Shown here one piece after another: positions 48,957 to 57,796 of a DNA stretch of 64,000 bases; positions within the stretch are counted from its first letter, which is position 1, and each line of letters begins with the position of its first letter. The notes beneath the pieces are model-generated. The model searched no databases and had not been told where the DNA came from. It worked only from the letters and a program-made list of their open reading frames with translations. The translations under genes were made by a program, and so were the position numbers. This DNA comes from Terrimesophilobacter sp038243605 (GTDB lineage Bacteria; Actinomycetota; Actinomycetes; Actinomycetales; Microbacteriaceae): NCBI GenBank assembly GCA_038243605.1, contig JBBSQX010000009.1:1-64000 (forward strand), written 5' to 3'.

Positions 48957-49568
48957 TCATCCGACGGCATTGCTTTTTGGCGTAGGGCAGGTGCCGCCGG
49001 GGTCAATTGCGAGCTCGAAATGCCACATTTCGTTGCCATAGGTTTGGCATAGCCCGTAGTCGGTGCCGTGCTGCTGAAGCCAACTGTCGGCGTCGGTGTA
49101 GCCGATGTCTACCGCGTGCCCGGTGACGTGGGAGGAAACCTCTGGCGTACTCACCCATTTGAGTGCCTCTTCGAGACTGCCGTACTTCACAACCGCGTCA
49201 TCGAGGAGTCCCTGCTGGTACGCCACGCTTCTCCACCCGGAGGAGACAACCATCTCCACCCCGTCTTCGCCCGCCGCTTCTGTGGCTGCTTGAACGGCCG
49301 CACGCAATTCTGGGTCGAGGTTGGCGACGGCAGGCAGGTGCTCGTCGAAAATAGATACCGACTCACCGTCGGGGATATATCCCTCTTCAGCGGATTCAGT
49401 GCTGCTGTTCGATGGGGAGGAAAGATCGTTAATGATGGCGGGCAGGTCGACGCCGCTCTTGGCAGCAGCGCACGCAGCCACGCCGAGGCCAAGCGTGACG
49501 ACAAGGCCAACAACGGCAAGGGTTCTGCGCAGTCCGTGTGTGCGTGTGCGGCGAGTGTGGTGATCCAT
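48957..49568 (-). CDS. VanY-like D,D-carboxypeptidase lipoprotein (M15)
   Basis: 203 residues. Signal (RTLAVVGLVVTLGLGVAACAA) with lipobox VAAC, then an M15B domain: SSGWRSVAYQQGLLDDAV, Zn motif SSHVTGHAVDIG and EMWHFELA, all metal ligands present. Such enzymes trim the terminal D-Ala of peptidoglycan stems. ATG 49568 with AAGGAC upstream is chosen. It is inserted between the kinase and regulator genes on the opposite strand. Its promoter carries the same 11-bp-period GTTGC repeats as the lipoproteins. Confidence 0.9.
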   Translation of the reverse strand: MDHHTRRTRTHGLRRTLAVVGLVVTLGLGVAACAAAKSGVDLPAIINDLSSPSNSSTESAEEGYIPDGESVSIFDEHLPAVANLDPELRAAVQAATEAAGEDGVEMVVSSGWRSVAYQQGLLDDAVVKYGSLEEALKWVSTPEVSSHVTGHAVDIGYTDADSWLQQHGTDYGLCQTYGNEMWHFELAIDPGGTCPTPKSNAVG

Positions 49569-49628
49569 GATGTCCTTCCGAGAGCCGCCGGATGAACCGG
49601 TGGTAAGGAACAACTTCATCAGTACAGG

Positions 49629-49686
49629 TGTTGCGGCAACGTTGCGTCGGGACTAAACATTTCTGCAACATGTCGCGACCTAAACT
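49629..49686. promoter_or_regulatory. Divergent promoter region, VanY-like / response regulator
   Basis: TGTTGC (49629-49634) and CGTTGC (49640-49645) are 11-bp-period direct repeats toward the peptidase. GCAACAT (49665-49671), 9 bp, then -10 TAAACT (49681-49686) point toward the regulator. Spacing between GCAACAT and the -10 is identical to that at the kinase promoter. Confidence 0.7.
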
Positions 49687-49718
49687 GAGATTCCGCGGAC
49701 GACCCAGAGGAGACGACC

Positions 49719-50411
49719 ATGCGCGTACTGATCGTCGAAGACGAGGTCTTCCTCGCCGAGGCGTTACAAGCCGGGCTAAGCCAGGTGTCGATCGCCGCGG
49801 ACATCGCGTTCGACGGAGATGACGCGCTCGAACGCGTCACGGTCAACGATTACGACGTGATCGTGCTCGACAGAGACATCCCTGGAACCCATGGCGACGA
49901 TGTGTGCGCGATCGTTTCGCGCGACCACCCGACGGTGCGGGTGTTGATGTTGACGGCGGCGGCTCGACTGCAGGATAAGGTCAATGGTTTTGAGCTCGGC
50001 GCCGATGACTACCTCACGAAACCGTTTGCGCTCGAAGAACTCATCGTGCGGCTGCATGCCCTCGCTCGGCGACCCGCCGCGGCATCCGCACCCGTTCTCG
50101 AATTCGCCGACGTGCGGCTTGACCCCTTCCGCCAGGAGGCCTATCGTGCCGGTCGCTATCTCAAGCTCACCCGCAAACAGTTCGCCGTTCTTCAGCTTCT
50201 GATGCAGGCGGGTGGCGGCGTCGTCAGTGCCGAGACGTTGCTGGAGAAGGCGTGGGATGAAAACGCTGACCCTTTCACCAGCGCACCACGGGTAACAATG
50301 TCCACCCTTCGCAAAGCACTCGGATCGCCTGACCTTATTACCACCGTCTCTGGGGCCGGATACCGACTGCAGGAGTCGCCCTCGAAACACCAGCCGTCAC
50401 CGACCCCGTAG
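49719..50411 (+). CDS. OmpR-family response regulator
   Basis: 230 residues. Receiver: VEDEVFLAEAL acidic pair, phosphoacceptor D51 in VIVLDRDIPGT, Thr/Lys in LMLTAAARL and YLTKPF. C-terminal OmpR winged helix (LTRKQFAVLQLLMQAGGGVVSAETLLEKAW...VTMSTLRKALG). The family binds direct repeats with a 10-11-bp period, as seen in all three promoters of this cassette. The last 12 residues (ESPSKHQPSPTP) are off-family and are encoded opposite a DUF1801 fragment. Confidence 0.95.
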   Translation: MRVLIVEDEVFLAEALQAGLSQVSIAADIAFDGDDALERVTVNDYDVIVLDRDIPGTHGDDVCAIVSRDHPTVRVLMLTAAARLQDKVNGFELGADDYLTKPFALEELIVRLHALARRPAAASAPVLEFADVRLDPFRQEAYRAGRYLKLTRKQFAVLQLLMQAGGGVVSAETLLEKAWDENADPFTSAPRVTMSTLRKALGSPDLITTVSGAGYRLQESPSKHQPSPTP

Positions 50412-50560
50412 TAGGACATGTCCCACTTCACGGACTGCTGGAGTTCGGCAGCGTTGCGGCGGCCAGCGCATCGACCGCTGCGGCGATACCGCGCTGCGGC
50501 AGCGGCAGGCTGGCGATGTATGCGAAGACAGGTTTGTCACCGACTGCTGCTTGTGACGTT
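50372..50560 (-). pseudogene. DUF1801 gene fragment, frameshifted and truncated
   Basis: On the minus strand TSQAAVGDKPVFAYIASLPL and PQRGIAAAVDALAAATLP read in one frame, then VKWDMSYYGVGDGWCFEGDS in another. Together they are the first half of a DUF1801 protein with one base missing near 50433. The fragment stops abruptly at about 50372 inside the response-regulator coding end. Its own start is lost toward the 48-bp repeat at 50584. Confidence 0.65.
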
Positions 50561-50583
50561 ACTGGGCACTTTGCTGCGCTGAC

Positions 50584-50632
50584 CGATCCCTTTCGGAAAG
50601 GTGTGGCGTCTCGCAGCACGTTCCGCTTCCGG
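50584..50632 (+). repeat. 48-bp direct repeat, right copy
   Basis: The counterpart of 43048-43096; the identical core is 50601-50628. Immediately upstream lies the DUF1801 fragment. No recognisable tRNA or integrase site is attached. Confidence 0.85.
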
Positions 50633-50761
50633 GCAGCCGTTCGAGTCAAATAGCGCGACGATCGATCGCCCAAGACGGTATGAAATACCGTCCGCTGATC
50701 GCCCCCTTCTGACTCAACATTGACGCGTTCGACTCGTGATAAAACTCGTTCCTGTACTGTC

Positions 50762-50814
50762 GTTCCGGGCTTCGTGTTCCGGGCTTCGTGTTCCGGGCTT
50801 CGTGTTCCGGGCTC
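50762..50814. repeat. 14-bp tandem repeat, 3.7 units
   Basis: GTTCCGGGCTTCGT is repeated at 50762, 50776 and 50790, with a partial fourth unit from 50804. Units are identical. It ends about 20 bp before the likely start of the next gene, so copy number could affect its leader. Confidence 0.9.
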
Positions 50815-50835
50815 GAGCGACTAGTCTTTGAAGTC

Positions 50836-51735
50836 GTGCGTGAGACGTTTACGGGTTTATTTTCCGAGCTGGGTGGCTTCGTATTGATGGATGCCGTTCG
50901 CCTCGCCCAGGTTTTCAGGGGCACGGTGGACCTCGCGACGGCGTTCGCCACTTCCGCTGCCGGTGATGAGGTCGTAGACGCGGGAATCGCTATCCCAATG
51001 ACAGTTGAGCAGGATGGCAACTACTCAGTGACCATGCAGACCAACGCAGAACACGGTGCCGAAGGACCTAATCGCTGTTGGGCGTTGTACCTGTCCACTG
51101 GCGAGGTGACATTAGCCCGCATGGGCGACCTATATCACTGGGACGCTCAATCGGCTAGACATCGTCGCCTGCGGCTACCCGCCGGGTGGTACGTGATGAA
51201 TGCGACGGTGAGTGGGGTTCCACTTCTTGGAGACACGGATGACGGTGATGACTTCCAGCTGACCATCACACTGACGCCGTCCCAAAGCAGGCCGGACTGT
51301 CACGGACCGCTTGACGCGCAGCTTTCGCCCGATCGAACACGACGGACGCCTGGAATGCTGTCAATCTGGACAGCATCAGGAGTTCCCGATGACGAAGTCG
51401 CTAATGCTGTCAAGCGGGACTATCCGCCGCACGCTGCAGCCTCGAACCGATTCTCGGTGGAAAGCGGCATCGGCTGGTACGACGAAACGAACACCGACCT
51501 GATATTCGCGCCTGACGTACCGAGTCTGATAAAAAAGGCGCCGCACGACATCTCGGTCACTGATGCGTTGGGGACGGTACTGCGTGCCCAACCATGCGTT
51601 GGAGCTTTCTACGTGATTTATGACTGCGACGCCGCGGACATGCTGGCAACCTGGAATCTTCACCTTTGCAGGCACCTTCCCGTTCCGCCGCGACCAGGCG
51701 TGAGCATCCTGAAAATGGCCAGCAAGATGAATTGA
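50836..51735 (+). CDS. Hypothetical two-domain protein, possibly immunity-like
   Basis: About 299 residues. The start is uncertain (GTG 50836 given; ATG 50887 also fits); upstream codons fall in the tandem repeat. The N-terminal half is beta-rich (TVEQDGNYSVTMQTN; WYVMNATVSGVPLLGDTDDGDDFQLTITLTPSQS). The C-terminal half (NRFSVESGIGWYDETNTDLIFAPDVPS; VGAFYVIYDCDAADMLATWNLHLC) resembles small polymorphic-toxin immunity folds. No toxin gene is adjacent. The family is not recognised. Confidence 0.55.
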   Translation: MRETFTGLFSELGGFVLMDAVRLAQVFRGTVDLATAFATSAAGDEVVDAGIAIPMTVEQDGNYSVTMQTNAEHGAEGPNRCWALYLSTGEVTLARMGDLYHWDAQSARHRRLRLPAGWYVMNATVSGVPLLGDTDDGDDFQLTITLTPSQSRPDCHGPLDAQLSPDRTRRTPGMLSIWTASGVPDDEVANAVKRDYPPHAAASNRFSVESGIGWYDETNTDLIFAPDVPSLIKKAPHDISVTDALGTVLRAQPCVGAFYVIYDCDAADMLATWNLHLCRHLPVPPRPGVSILKMASKMN

Positions 51736-51905
51736 CACAAGATGGAGACATGCAACTGGTTCCGCCTCCGGGCACTCGGTAAGAACGCGCCTTCTCGGGA
51801 GCCTCAAAAGTTAGCGACCGGCAACGTAATCGTGACGCCTCGCCCAACACGAACCGCTTAGTTATTCTGCCCGGTTCGGTTCGGCGATGGTCAGCCCTCC
51901 ACGAG

Positions 51906-51951
51906 AACAGGGCGGACCGGATGCCGAAGCACCCGACCCGCCCTGTTTTCT
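51906..51951. terminator. Terminator between the immunity-like gene and the peptide importer
   Basis: AACAGGGCGG (51906-51915) pairs exactly with CCGCCCTGTT (51938-51947) around a 22-nt loop. TTTTCT follows on the plus strand, and the reverse side ends TCTCGT, so it works best rightward but lies 16 bp past the leftward importer operon too. Confidence 0.75.
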
Positions 51952-51966
51952 AAAGAAGGTCAGACC

Positions 51967-53670
51967 CTACTTCTCCCAACCCATGTTCTCGACGGGCTGC
52001 ACGCCGAAGAGGTCAAGACCAACGTAGGGCTCGGGCGTAAGGTTTGCGAGCCCTTCCTTGGCGGTCCAGATTTCTGGTCCGTTGTACATCGGGAAGATGC
52101 CCCAGGTCTCGGCGAAGATCTCGGCCTCGAGCTTCATCGCCTCGGTGGTCTGAGCCTTGGGGTCAGAGATCGTTTCGAGCTGCTCGTGGATCTTCTTGTC
52201 GATCTCAGGGGTTCCCGTTCCCGAGAGGTTCAGCCCACTGTCGGAGCAGTACAGCTGGCAGAACCAAGCCGCACCGAAGGAGTCAGAGGCGGTGAAGCGT
52301 AGTGAGAAAATGTCCCAGTTCTTTGTGGTGTAGTCGGTTGAGAAGTCCTGAGGCGAACGCGTGTCGATCGTGACATCAAAACCGGCGGCCTTCAGCTGCT
52401 GCTGCATAGCCTTGGCGCTAGCCTCCTGCACGGGGTCGTCGCTGAAGATGGGGTAGGTCACCGCAAGTGTGACGCCATCCTTCGCGCGAATTCCATCTGC
52501 GCTCTCAGTCCAACCGGCGTCGTCAAGCAGTGCCTTTGCACCGTCGAGGTCAAACTTATAACCGGCCTCCTTGAGAGAGTCACTGTAGCCGGGCTGGAAG
52601 GAGTAAAGCGTGAACGAACCAGCGGGATCCTCTTCATAGTTCAGCCCGTTCCAGACGACCTTCTTCTGCTGCTCCACGTCAATCGCCATGAAGAATGCTT
52701 TGCGAACATTGATGTCCTTGAACTGCGGCTTGTCGGCATCAACCTGCAGAAGCGTGTTGGCTGTCTGCTGAGCCCGGTATGTTACGACTCCCTTCATATC
52801 CTTAACCTGCTCGAGGCGGTCCTTGGTATTGGTGCTCGCCATGTCGATCTCGCCATTCTTGAAAGCGTTGATCGATGCTGCGCGGTCCAGCTGACGGAAG
52901 GTCACCTTGTCGAGCAGTGGTTTCTCGCCCCACCAATTTTCGTTTGGCTCAAACACCACGGTTCCACCATTGATGTCGTAGTTACTGAGCTTGTAGGGCC
53001 CCGCGCCCCACTCAGCATGCGGGTTCTCAATGAACCCCTCGTTGAAGATCTCGGGCGTGTTCACGTGGGGGTTGAGCACCGTGGTGAAGAGCATCTGGGG
53101 CCACGCGAATTCACCCTTGAATGTGACGACGACCTGCTTATCTGTCTCGCCCTTAGTGACCGACGCGATCTCCTTGTAACCATCGGTAGCGTTGGGACTG
53201 TAACCCTCTTCGTAGGAGCGGTTGGCGATCCAAGTCGCCTCGAACGCCGTCCAGTCGATGGGCGCTCCATCGTTCCATACTGCCTTGTCGTTAATTGTGA
53301 AGTTTACGAAGGTCTTGCCGTCGGCGGTTCCGAACTCCCAGTTATCGAGGTATGCATCGTTCTTGTAGGGCGTTCCATCCTCTTCCATGAGGAGAATCTG
53401 CGGGGTGTACCACGTAGCGAGGCGCGAAGTATCTGCGCTCGCGTCGCCGTTGAGGGGGTTCATCTGCGGGGTGATCTCCGTGATCGGGAAGACCACCTCG
53501 CCACCTTGCCGAAGGTTCTCGCGCGGTTGGGGATTGTAGTCGGCGGCCGAGACAGCAATGGCGCCTTCGCCACTACTGCCGGGGTCATTGCCCGCGGTGC
53601 AACCGCTGATAACGAGGGTGAGAGCACCGCCGAGTGCGATAATTCCAAGCAGCTTGTTGTGCTGGTTCAT
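51967..53670 (-). CDS. Peptide ABC importer substrate-binding lipoprotein (DppA/OppA type)
   Basis: 567 residues. Signal with lipobox (LLGIIALGGALTLVISGCTAG). SBP_bac_5 features: FEPNENWWGEKPLLDKVTFRQLDRAASINAFKNGEIDMA, VRKAFFMAIDVEQ, and AKALLDDAGWTESADGIRAKDG. It is the last gene of a leftward permease-permease-ATPase-SBP operon. It captures oligopeptides or related solutes at the cell surface. Confidence 0.95.
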   Translation of the reverse strand: MNQHNKLLGIIALGGALTLVISGCTAGNDPGSSGEGAIAVSAADYNPQPRENLRQGGEVVFPITEITPQMNPLNGDASADTSRLATWYTPQILLMEEDGTPYKNDAYLDNWEFGTADGKTFVNFTINDKAVWNDGAPIDWTAFEATWIANRSYEEGYSPNATDGYKEIASVTKGETDKQVVVTFKGEFAWPQMLFTTVLNPHVNTPEIFNEGFIENPHAEWGAGPYKLSNYDINGGTVVFEPNENWWGEKPLLDKVTFRQLDRAASINAFKNGEIDMASTNTKDRLEQVKDMKGVVTYRAQQTANTLLQVDADKPQFKDINVRKAFFMAIDVEQQKKVVWNGLNYEEDPAGSFTLYSFQPGYSDSLKEAGYKFDLDGAKALLDDAGWTESADGIRAKDGVTLAVTYPIFSDDPVQEASAKAMQQQLKAAGFDVTIDTRSPQDFSTDYTTKNWDIFSLRFTASDSFGAAWFCQLYCSDSGLNLSGTGTPEIDKKIHEQLETISDPKAQTTEAMKLEAEIFAETWGIFPMYNGPEIWTAKEGLANLTPEPYVGLDLFGVQPVENMGWEK

Positions 53671-53767
53671 TCCGTTCCTTACTTTGTGGGTTTGGATGTG
53701 GGAAGACTAACTGTGGAATTGAACCTTGCCCCCCGAGTGGGGGTAATAGTTACTGAGCCGATACGTT

Positions 53768-55828
53768 CTACCTGAAGTGACATGCGTTGCGATGGGCACC
53801 CTCTGGCCCGGCCAAGGGCGGCACTTCGCCGAGACAACGGGCCTGATCCTCGGGCGGCAGAACCTTAAAGAGCTGGCACCTGCTGGCAAAGGAGCAACCA
53901 TCGACCTGATCGGTGACGCTTGCCAGATCACCGGTGAGCACGATGCGTTCCCGGGTGCGCTCGATGTCCGGATCCGGGATCGGAATCGCAGAGAGCAAAG
54001 CCTGCGTGTAGGGATGCTGGGGATTCTTGAATATTTCGTCAACGCTGCCATGCTCAACGAAAGCGCCAAGATACATGACGGCCACTCGATCGGCGATGTG
54101 CCGAACGACAGAGAGGTCGTGTGCCACGAAAAGGTAAGACAGGCCAAGCTTCGCCTTGAGCTCATCGAGCAGGTTGATCACGCCAGCCTGGATGGAGACG
54201 TCGAGAGCCGAGACCGGTTCATCAAGCACTATAACCTTGGGGTTGGTAGCCAAGGCTCGGGCAATACCGATGCGTTGGCGTTGTCCTCCCGAGAATGCGG
54301 ACGGAAAACGGTTGCTGTGCGATGGGTCGAGGCCGACCAGGTCCATCAACTCATCGACACGTGTTTCGCTTTCAATTTTCCTGGTCCCGATTGCACGCAA
54401 CGGCTCGGCGATGATATCGGCCACCGTCATGCGCGGGTCGAGAGCACCCATCGGGTCTTGGAACACGATCTGGATGTCACGCCGCAGCGTCCGCTCGGCG
54501 TGAGCGCCACGCACATCGGCGACACTCGTTCCACTAATCAGGATGTCGCCGTCAACCTGTTCGACGAGATCCATGATTTGCAGCAGCGTCGTGGTCTTGC
54601 CACAACCCGATTCGCCGACGATGGCTAACGTCTCGCCTTCCCGGATGTCAAACGATATTCCGCGGATCGCATGGACCTCCCCCAACTTGCGCTTGAGGAA
54701 AGCCCCCTTCATCAGTGGAAAGGTTTTGGTCAGATTGCGTACTTCGAGGGTCACCGGCCGATTCTCGCGGGGAATACCCGCGAGCGAGCTCTCAGGGATG
54801 TCTGGCAGCGGAAACACCGGGTGCCCATTGATGAGACCATCGTCGGTAATTTCGTGTGACCGGATGCAGGCCGCGCGGTGTTCGCCCACCTCTCCATTGC
54901 CAACGACCACGAGATCGGGTTCGCGCGTGTGACAGGTGGCGATAGCGATCGGACAGCGTGGTGCGAATGGGCACGCATCCGGAAGGTTGATCAACAGCGG
55001 TGGGTTTCCCTTGACCGGCACGAGGGGTTGCTTCCCGGACTTGTCGACCCGGGGGATCGCACCAAGTAGGCCAATGGAGTACGGCATCCGCGTGCGGTGG
55101 AAGAGCTCGTGCACGGGAGCCTTCTCGACCGGCTTGCCCGCGTACATCACCAGCACATCGTCCGCCGTCTTAGCGACGACCCCCATGTCGTGAGTGATCA
55201 TGATGACGGCGGCACCGGTCTCCCTCCGGGCTTTGGCGATCAGGTCGAGAATCTGGGCCTGAATCGTCACATCGAGGGCGGTTGTCGGCTCATCGGCGAT
55301 GATGAGTTTCGGTTTATTGGCCATCGCAATCGCGATCACTACTCGCTGGCGCATCCCGCCAGAGAACTCGTGGGGAAAAGATTTCATGCGGCGTTCAGGA
55401 TCAGGAATCCCCACGGTCTCGAGTAGTTCGATCGCACGAGCGCGCGCTGCACGCTTCGAGAGTTTGCGATGGACGGTGAGCGCTTCAATGAGCTGGGCAC
55501 CAACGCTGAAGACTGGGGTGAGCGACGACAACGGGTCTTGAAAGATCATCACCAAACCGTTGCCACGAATAGCGGAGAGCTGCTTGTCAGACTGGCCGAG
55601 TAGCTCCTCGCCATCGAAGATGATCGATCCAGAGACCTTGACGTTCTCGACTAACAGCCCCATGATCGCCAACGACGTGACGGATTTGCCTGAGCCAGAC
55701 TCGCCGACAATGCCGAGTGTGCGACCAGCCTCGAGGTCGAACGAGACACCGCGCACAGCATGCACGGTGCCCGATTCCGTGGGGAAGCTGACCTTGAGGT
55801 CGCGAACGGAGAGTAGTGGGGCGGTCAT
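53768..55828 (-). CDS. Fused peptide ABC importer ATPase (DppD-DppF type)
   Basis: 686 residues, two complete ATPases in one chain. First: GESGSGKSV, SGGMRQRVVIAIAMA, LIIADEPTTALDVTIQAQ, then an oligopeptide C-terminal domain with the Fe-S-type cysteines CPFAPRCPIAIATCHTREP. Second: GESGCGKTTT, SGGQRQRIGIARAL, VIVLDEPVSALDVSIQAG, and CSFASRCQLF. The fusion is frequent in Actinobacteria. It overlaps the permease gene by 4 bp. Confidence 0.95.
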   Translation of the reverse strand: MTAPLLSVRDLKVSFPTESGTVHAVRGVSFDLEAGRTLGIVGESGSGKSVTSLAIMGLLVENVKVSGSIIFDGEELLGQSDKQLSAIRGNGLVMIFQDPLSSLTPVFSVGAQLIEALTVHRKLSKRAARARAIELLETVGIPDPERRMKSFPHEFSGGMRQRVVIAIAMANKPKLIIADEPTTALDVTIQAQILDLIAKARRETGAAVIMITHDMGVVAKTADDVLVMYAGKPVEKAPVHELFHRTRMPYSIGLLGAIPRVDKSGKQPLVPVKGNPPLLINLPDACPFAPRCPIAIATCHTREPDLVVVGNGEVGEHRAACIRSHEITDDGLINGHPVFPLPDIPESSLAGIPRENRPVTLEVRNLTKTFPLMKGAFLKRKLGEVHAIRGISFDIREGETLAIVGESGCGKTTTLLQIMDLVEQVDGDILISGTSVADVRGAHAERTLRRDIQIVFQDPMGALDPRMTVADIIAEPLRAIGTRKIESETRVDELMDLVGLDPSHSNRFPSAFSGGQRQRIGIARALATNPKVIVLDEPVSALDVSIQAGVINLLDELKAKLGLSYLFVAHDLSVVRHIADRVAVMYLGAFVEHGSVDEIFKNPQHPYTQALLSAIPIPDPDIERTRERIVLTGDLASVTDQVDGCSFASRCQLFKVLPPEDQARCLGEVPPLAGPEGAHRNACHFR

Positions 55829-56745
55829 GCGCGGCCTCCCGCCGCCGAAGTTGGGTCGAGAGCGTCCCGCAGGCCGTCAGCGATCAGGGCCATCGAGACC
55901 GTCAATAGCGTGAGCGCGGCAGCAGGAAAATAGAACAACCACGGGGCACTGGTGATCGTGTTCGCACCAGAGCCAATCAGTGAACCGAGCGAGACATCCG
56001 GAATTTTGACACCAAAGCCGAGGAACGAAAGGCCCGTCTCGATCATCACCGCGGCAACCACACCGAGTGTGAAGTTGATCACCAGAAGCGAACCGATGTT
56101 GGGCAGCATGTGGCGCAGCACGATCTTCATTCCAGGTACACCCATGTAGCGGGCGGCGTGCACATACTCACGTTCACGAATCGAGAGCGCCATCGTCCAG
56201 ATCACGCGGGCAGGGAAGAACCAACCGATGAGGATCATGATGAGCGAAATAATGCGCCAGTCTCCACCTGAGTCGTTGGAGAACATCGCGAGAAGCAGGA
56301 ATGTGGGCACGACCATAAGAAAGTGAATGAGCAGCAGTGTGAGCCGCTCGAACGTGCCACTGAAGTATGCGGCCGCCGTGCCAACCACCGCAGAGATCAC
56401 GGTGGTTCCCACCGAGACTGCGACGGCGATCATGAGGGATCGTTGTAGGCCGATCGCCACCTGGGCAAAGGTGTCGTTGCCCGCGCTAGTGGTACCAAAC
56501 CAGTGTTCGCCGCTCGGCGGCTCACCGAGGTTGAGAAAGTCGAGCTCGATGTGGTCGTAGCGCGCTATCAGGGGCGCAACGACCGCGAACAGCACGAGTG
56601 CGGCGAAGATAACCAAGCCCACGACGGCCGGACGATTGCGCCGAAAACGCTTGGAGTAGAGTTCCCACTTCGACATCCGTTTTCTGGGAAGTCGAAGAGC
56701 GGTGGTTTCTGGCCCAACGGCCGGTTGGATTGAAGTTCTGGGCAT
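55825..56745 (-). CDS. Peptide ABC importer permease (DppC type)
   Basis: 306 residues, six TM helices. The cytoplasmic start KRFRRNRPAVVGLVIFAALVLFAVVAPLIARYD and EHWFGTTSAGNDTFAQVAIGLQRSLMIA are the DppC N-terminus. The EAA loop is YVHAARYMGVPGMKIVLRHMLPN. The 3' end is coupled to the ATPase gene. Confidence 0.95.
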   Translation of the reverse strand: MPRTSIQPAVGPETTALRLPRKRMSKWELYSKRFRRNRPAVVGLVIFAALVLFAVVAPLIARYDHIELDFLNLGEPPSGEHWFGTTSAGNDTFAQVAIGLQRSLMIAVAVSVGTTVISAVVGTAAAYFSGTFERLTLLLIHFLMVVPTFLLLAMFSNDSGGDWRIISLIMILIGWFFPARVIWTMALSIREREYVHAARYMGVPGMKIVLRHMLPNIGSLLVINFTLGVVAAVMIETGLSFLGFGVKIPDVSLGSLIGSGANTITSAPWLFYFPAAALTLLTVSMALIADGLRDALDPTSAAGGRA

Positions 56746-56746
56746 C

Positions 56747-57757
56747 TCAGCTCACCCGCACTCTCGGATCGAGGACAACGACGGCGATGTCGGCGAGCAG
56801 CGCGCCGATGGCAGTGAGAACCGCTCCAAAAGCGGCAATCGCGACGGTTCCATGAATGTCATTCTTTGCAATGGTGTCGAGAAAATAGCGGCCCATGCCA
56901 TTCCACCCGAAGATCGACTCGGTGAGAATTGCGCCCATAAAGACGGTGGGGATTGTGAAGGCCACCTGTGTTGCGACCGGAATGAGCGAGGTGCGCAGCG
57001 CGTGCTTGCGAATGGCTTGCGCCTTCGTCAGGCCCTTAGCGCGGGCGGTACGCACATAATCGGCGTTGATGTTGTCGAGCAGCAGCGAACGCTGAAGGAA
57101 ATGGGTGCCTGCGTAACCAATGATCACGAGGGCGATGGTCGGTAAAATTAGATGCTGCAGAGCATCGATGATGATGGGGAAGAACCCCGTAACATCCGGA
57201 CTCGCTGAGCCGGTGACGAAGAACACCGTCGTTCCGACCATTTTGTTGAAGCCGATCGCCAGCAGCACGATACCGAGAGCCGCGACGACAATATTGATGT
57301 TCATCGTGACGATCGAGGTCGCCTGACCAATGCGGTCGGCAAGCTTGTACTGTCTGGACGCGGTATACACGCCGAGGGTCACGCCCAAGATGGTGGCGAG
57401 GATCGTGGCACCAAGAACGAGCTCGGCGCTCACCCACATTCGATACGCCACCTGCTCATTCACCGACTGCCCGACCGGGCTCACTCCCCAGTCCCAGCGG
57501 AAAATGATGCCCGAAAACCAATTCCACCAACGCTCGAGGAGCGGAATGGTATCGCTGAGGTTTCGTGGTTGGAGCAGCTGAACTATCTGATCCTCCGACA
57601 GCGGTGGGCGACGTCCAACGTAGTTGTTACGCGGGTCAAGAAAGCCCCATGCCAAAAAGTAGGTCAAATTTGTCGCAACCACGATCATGAGCATCCAGCC
57701 GGCGAAGCGGCGTATCAAATACTTGATCAAGAGGTCATCTTTCTCGTATGAAAGCAC
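56747..57757 (-). CDS. Peptide ABC importer permease (DppB type)
   Basis: Up to 336 residues, six TM helices. It starts YLIRRFAGWMLMIVVATNLTYFLAWGFLDPRNNY, has a long loop with MWVSAELVLGATILATILGVTLGVYTA, and the EAA motif is YVRTARAKGLTKAQAIRKHALRTSLIPV. GTG 57757 is given; no ribosome site is clear and a start a few codons later is possible. First gene of the importer operon. Confidence 0.9.
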   Translation of the reverse strand: MLSYEKDDLLIKYLIRRFAGWMLMIVVATNLTYFLAWGFLDPRNNYVGRRPPLSEDQIVQLLQPRNLSDTIPLLERWWNWFSGIIFRWDWGVSPVGQSVNEQVAYRMWVSAELVLGATILATILGVTLGVYTASRQYKLADRIGQATSIVTMNINIVVAALGIVLLAIGFNKMVGTTVFFVTGSASPDVTGFFPIIIDALQHLILPTIALVIIGYAGTHFLQRSLLLDNINADYVRTARAKGLTKAQAIRKHALRTSLIPVATQVAFTIPTVFMGAILTESIFGWNGMGRYFLDTIAKNDIHGTVAIAAFGAVLTAIGALLADIAVVVLDPRVRVS

Positions 57758-57796
57758 GTGTCAGGATCGCCGACACCACGCTGAGTCAGTTGCAGT

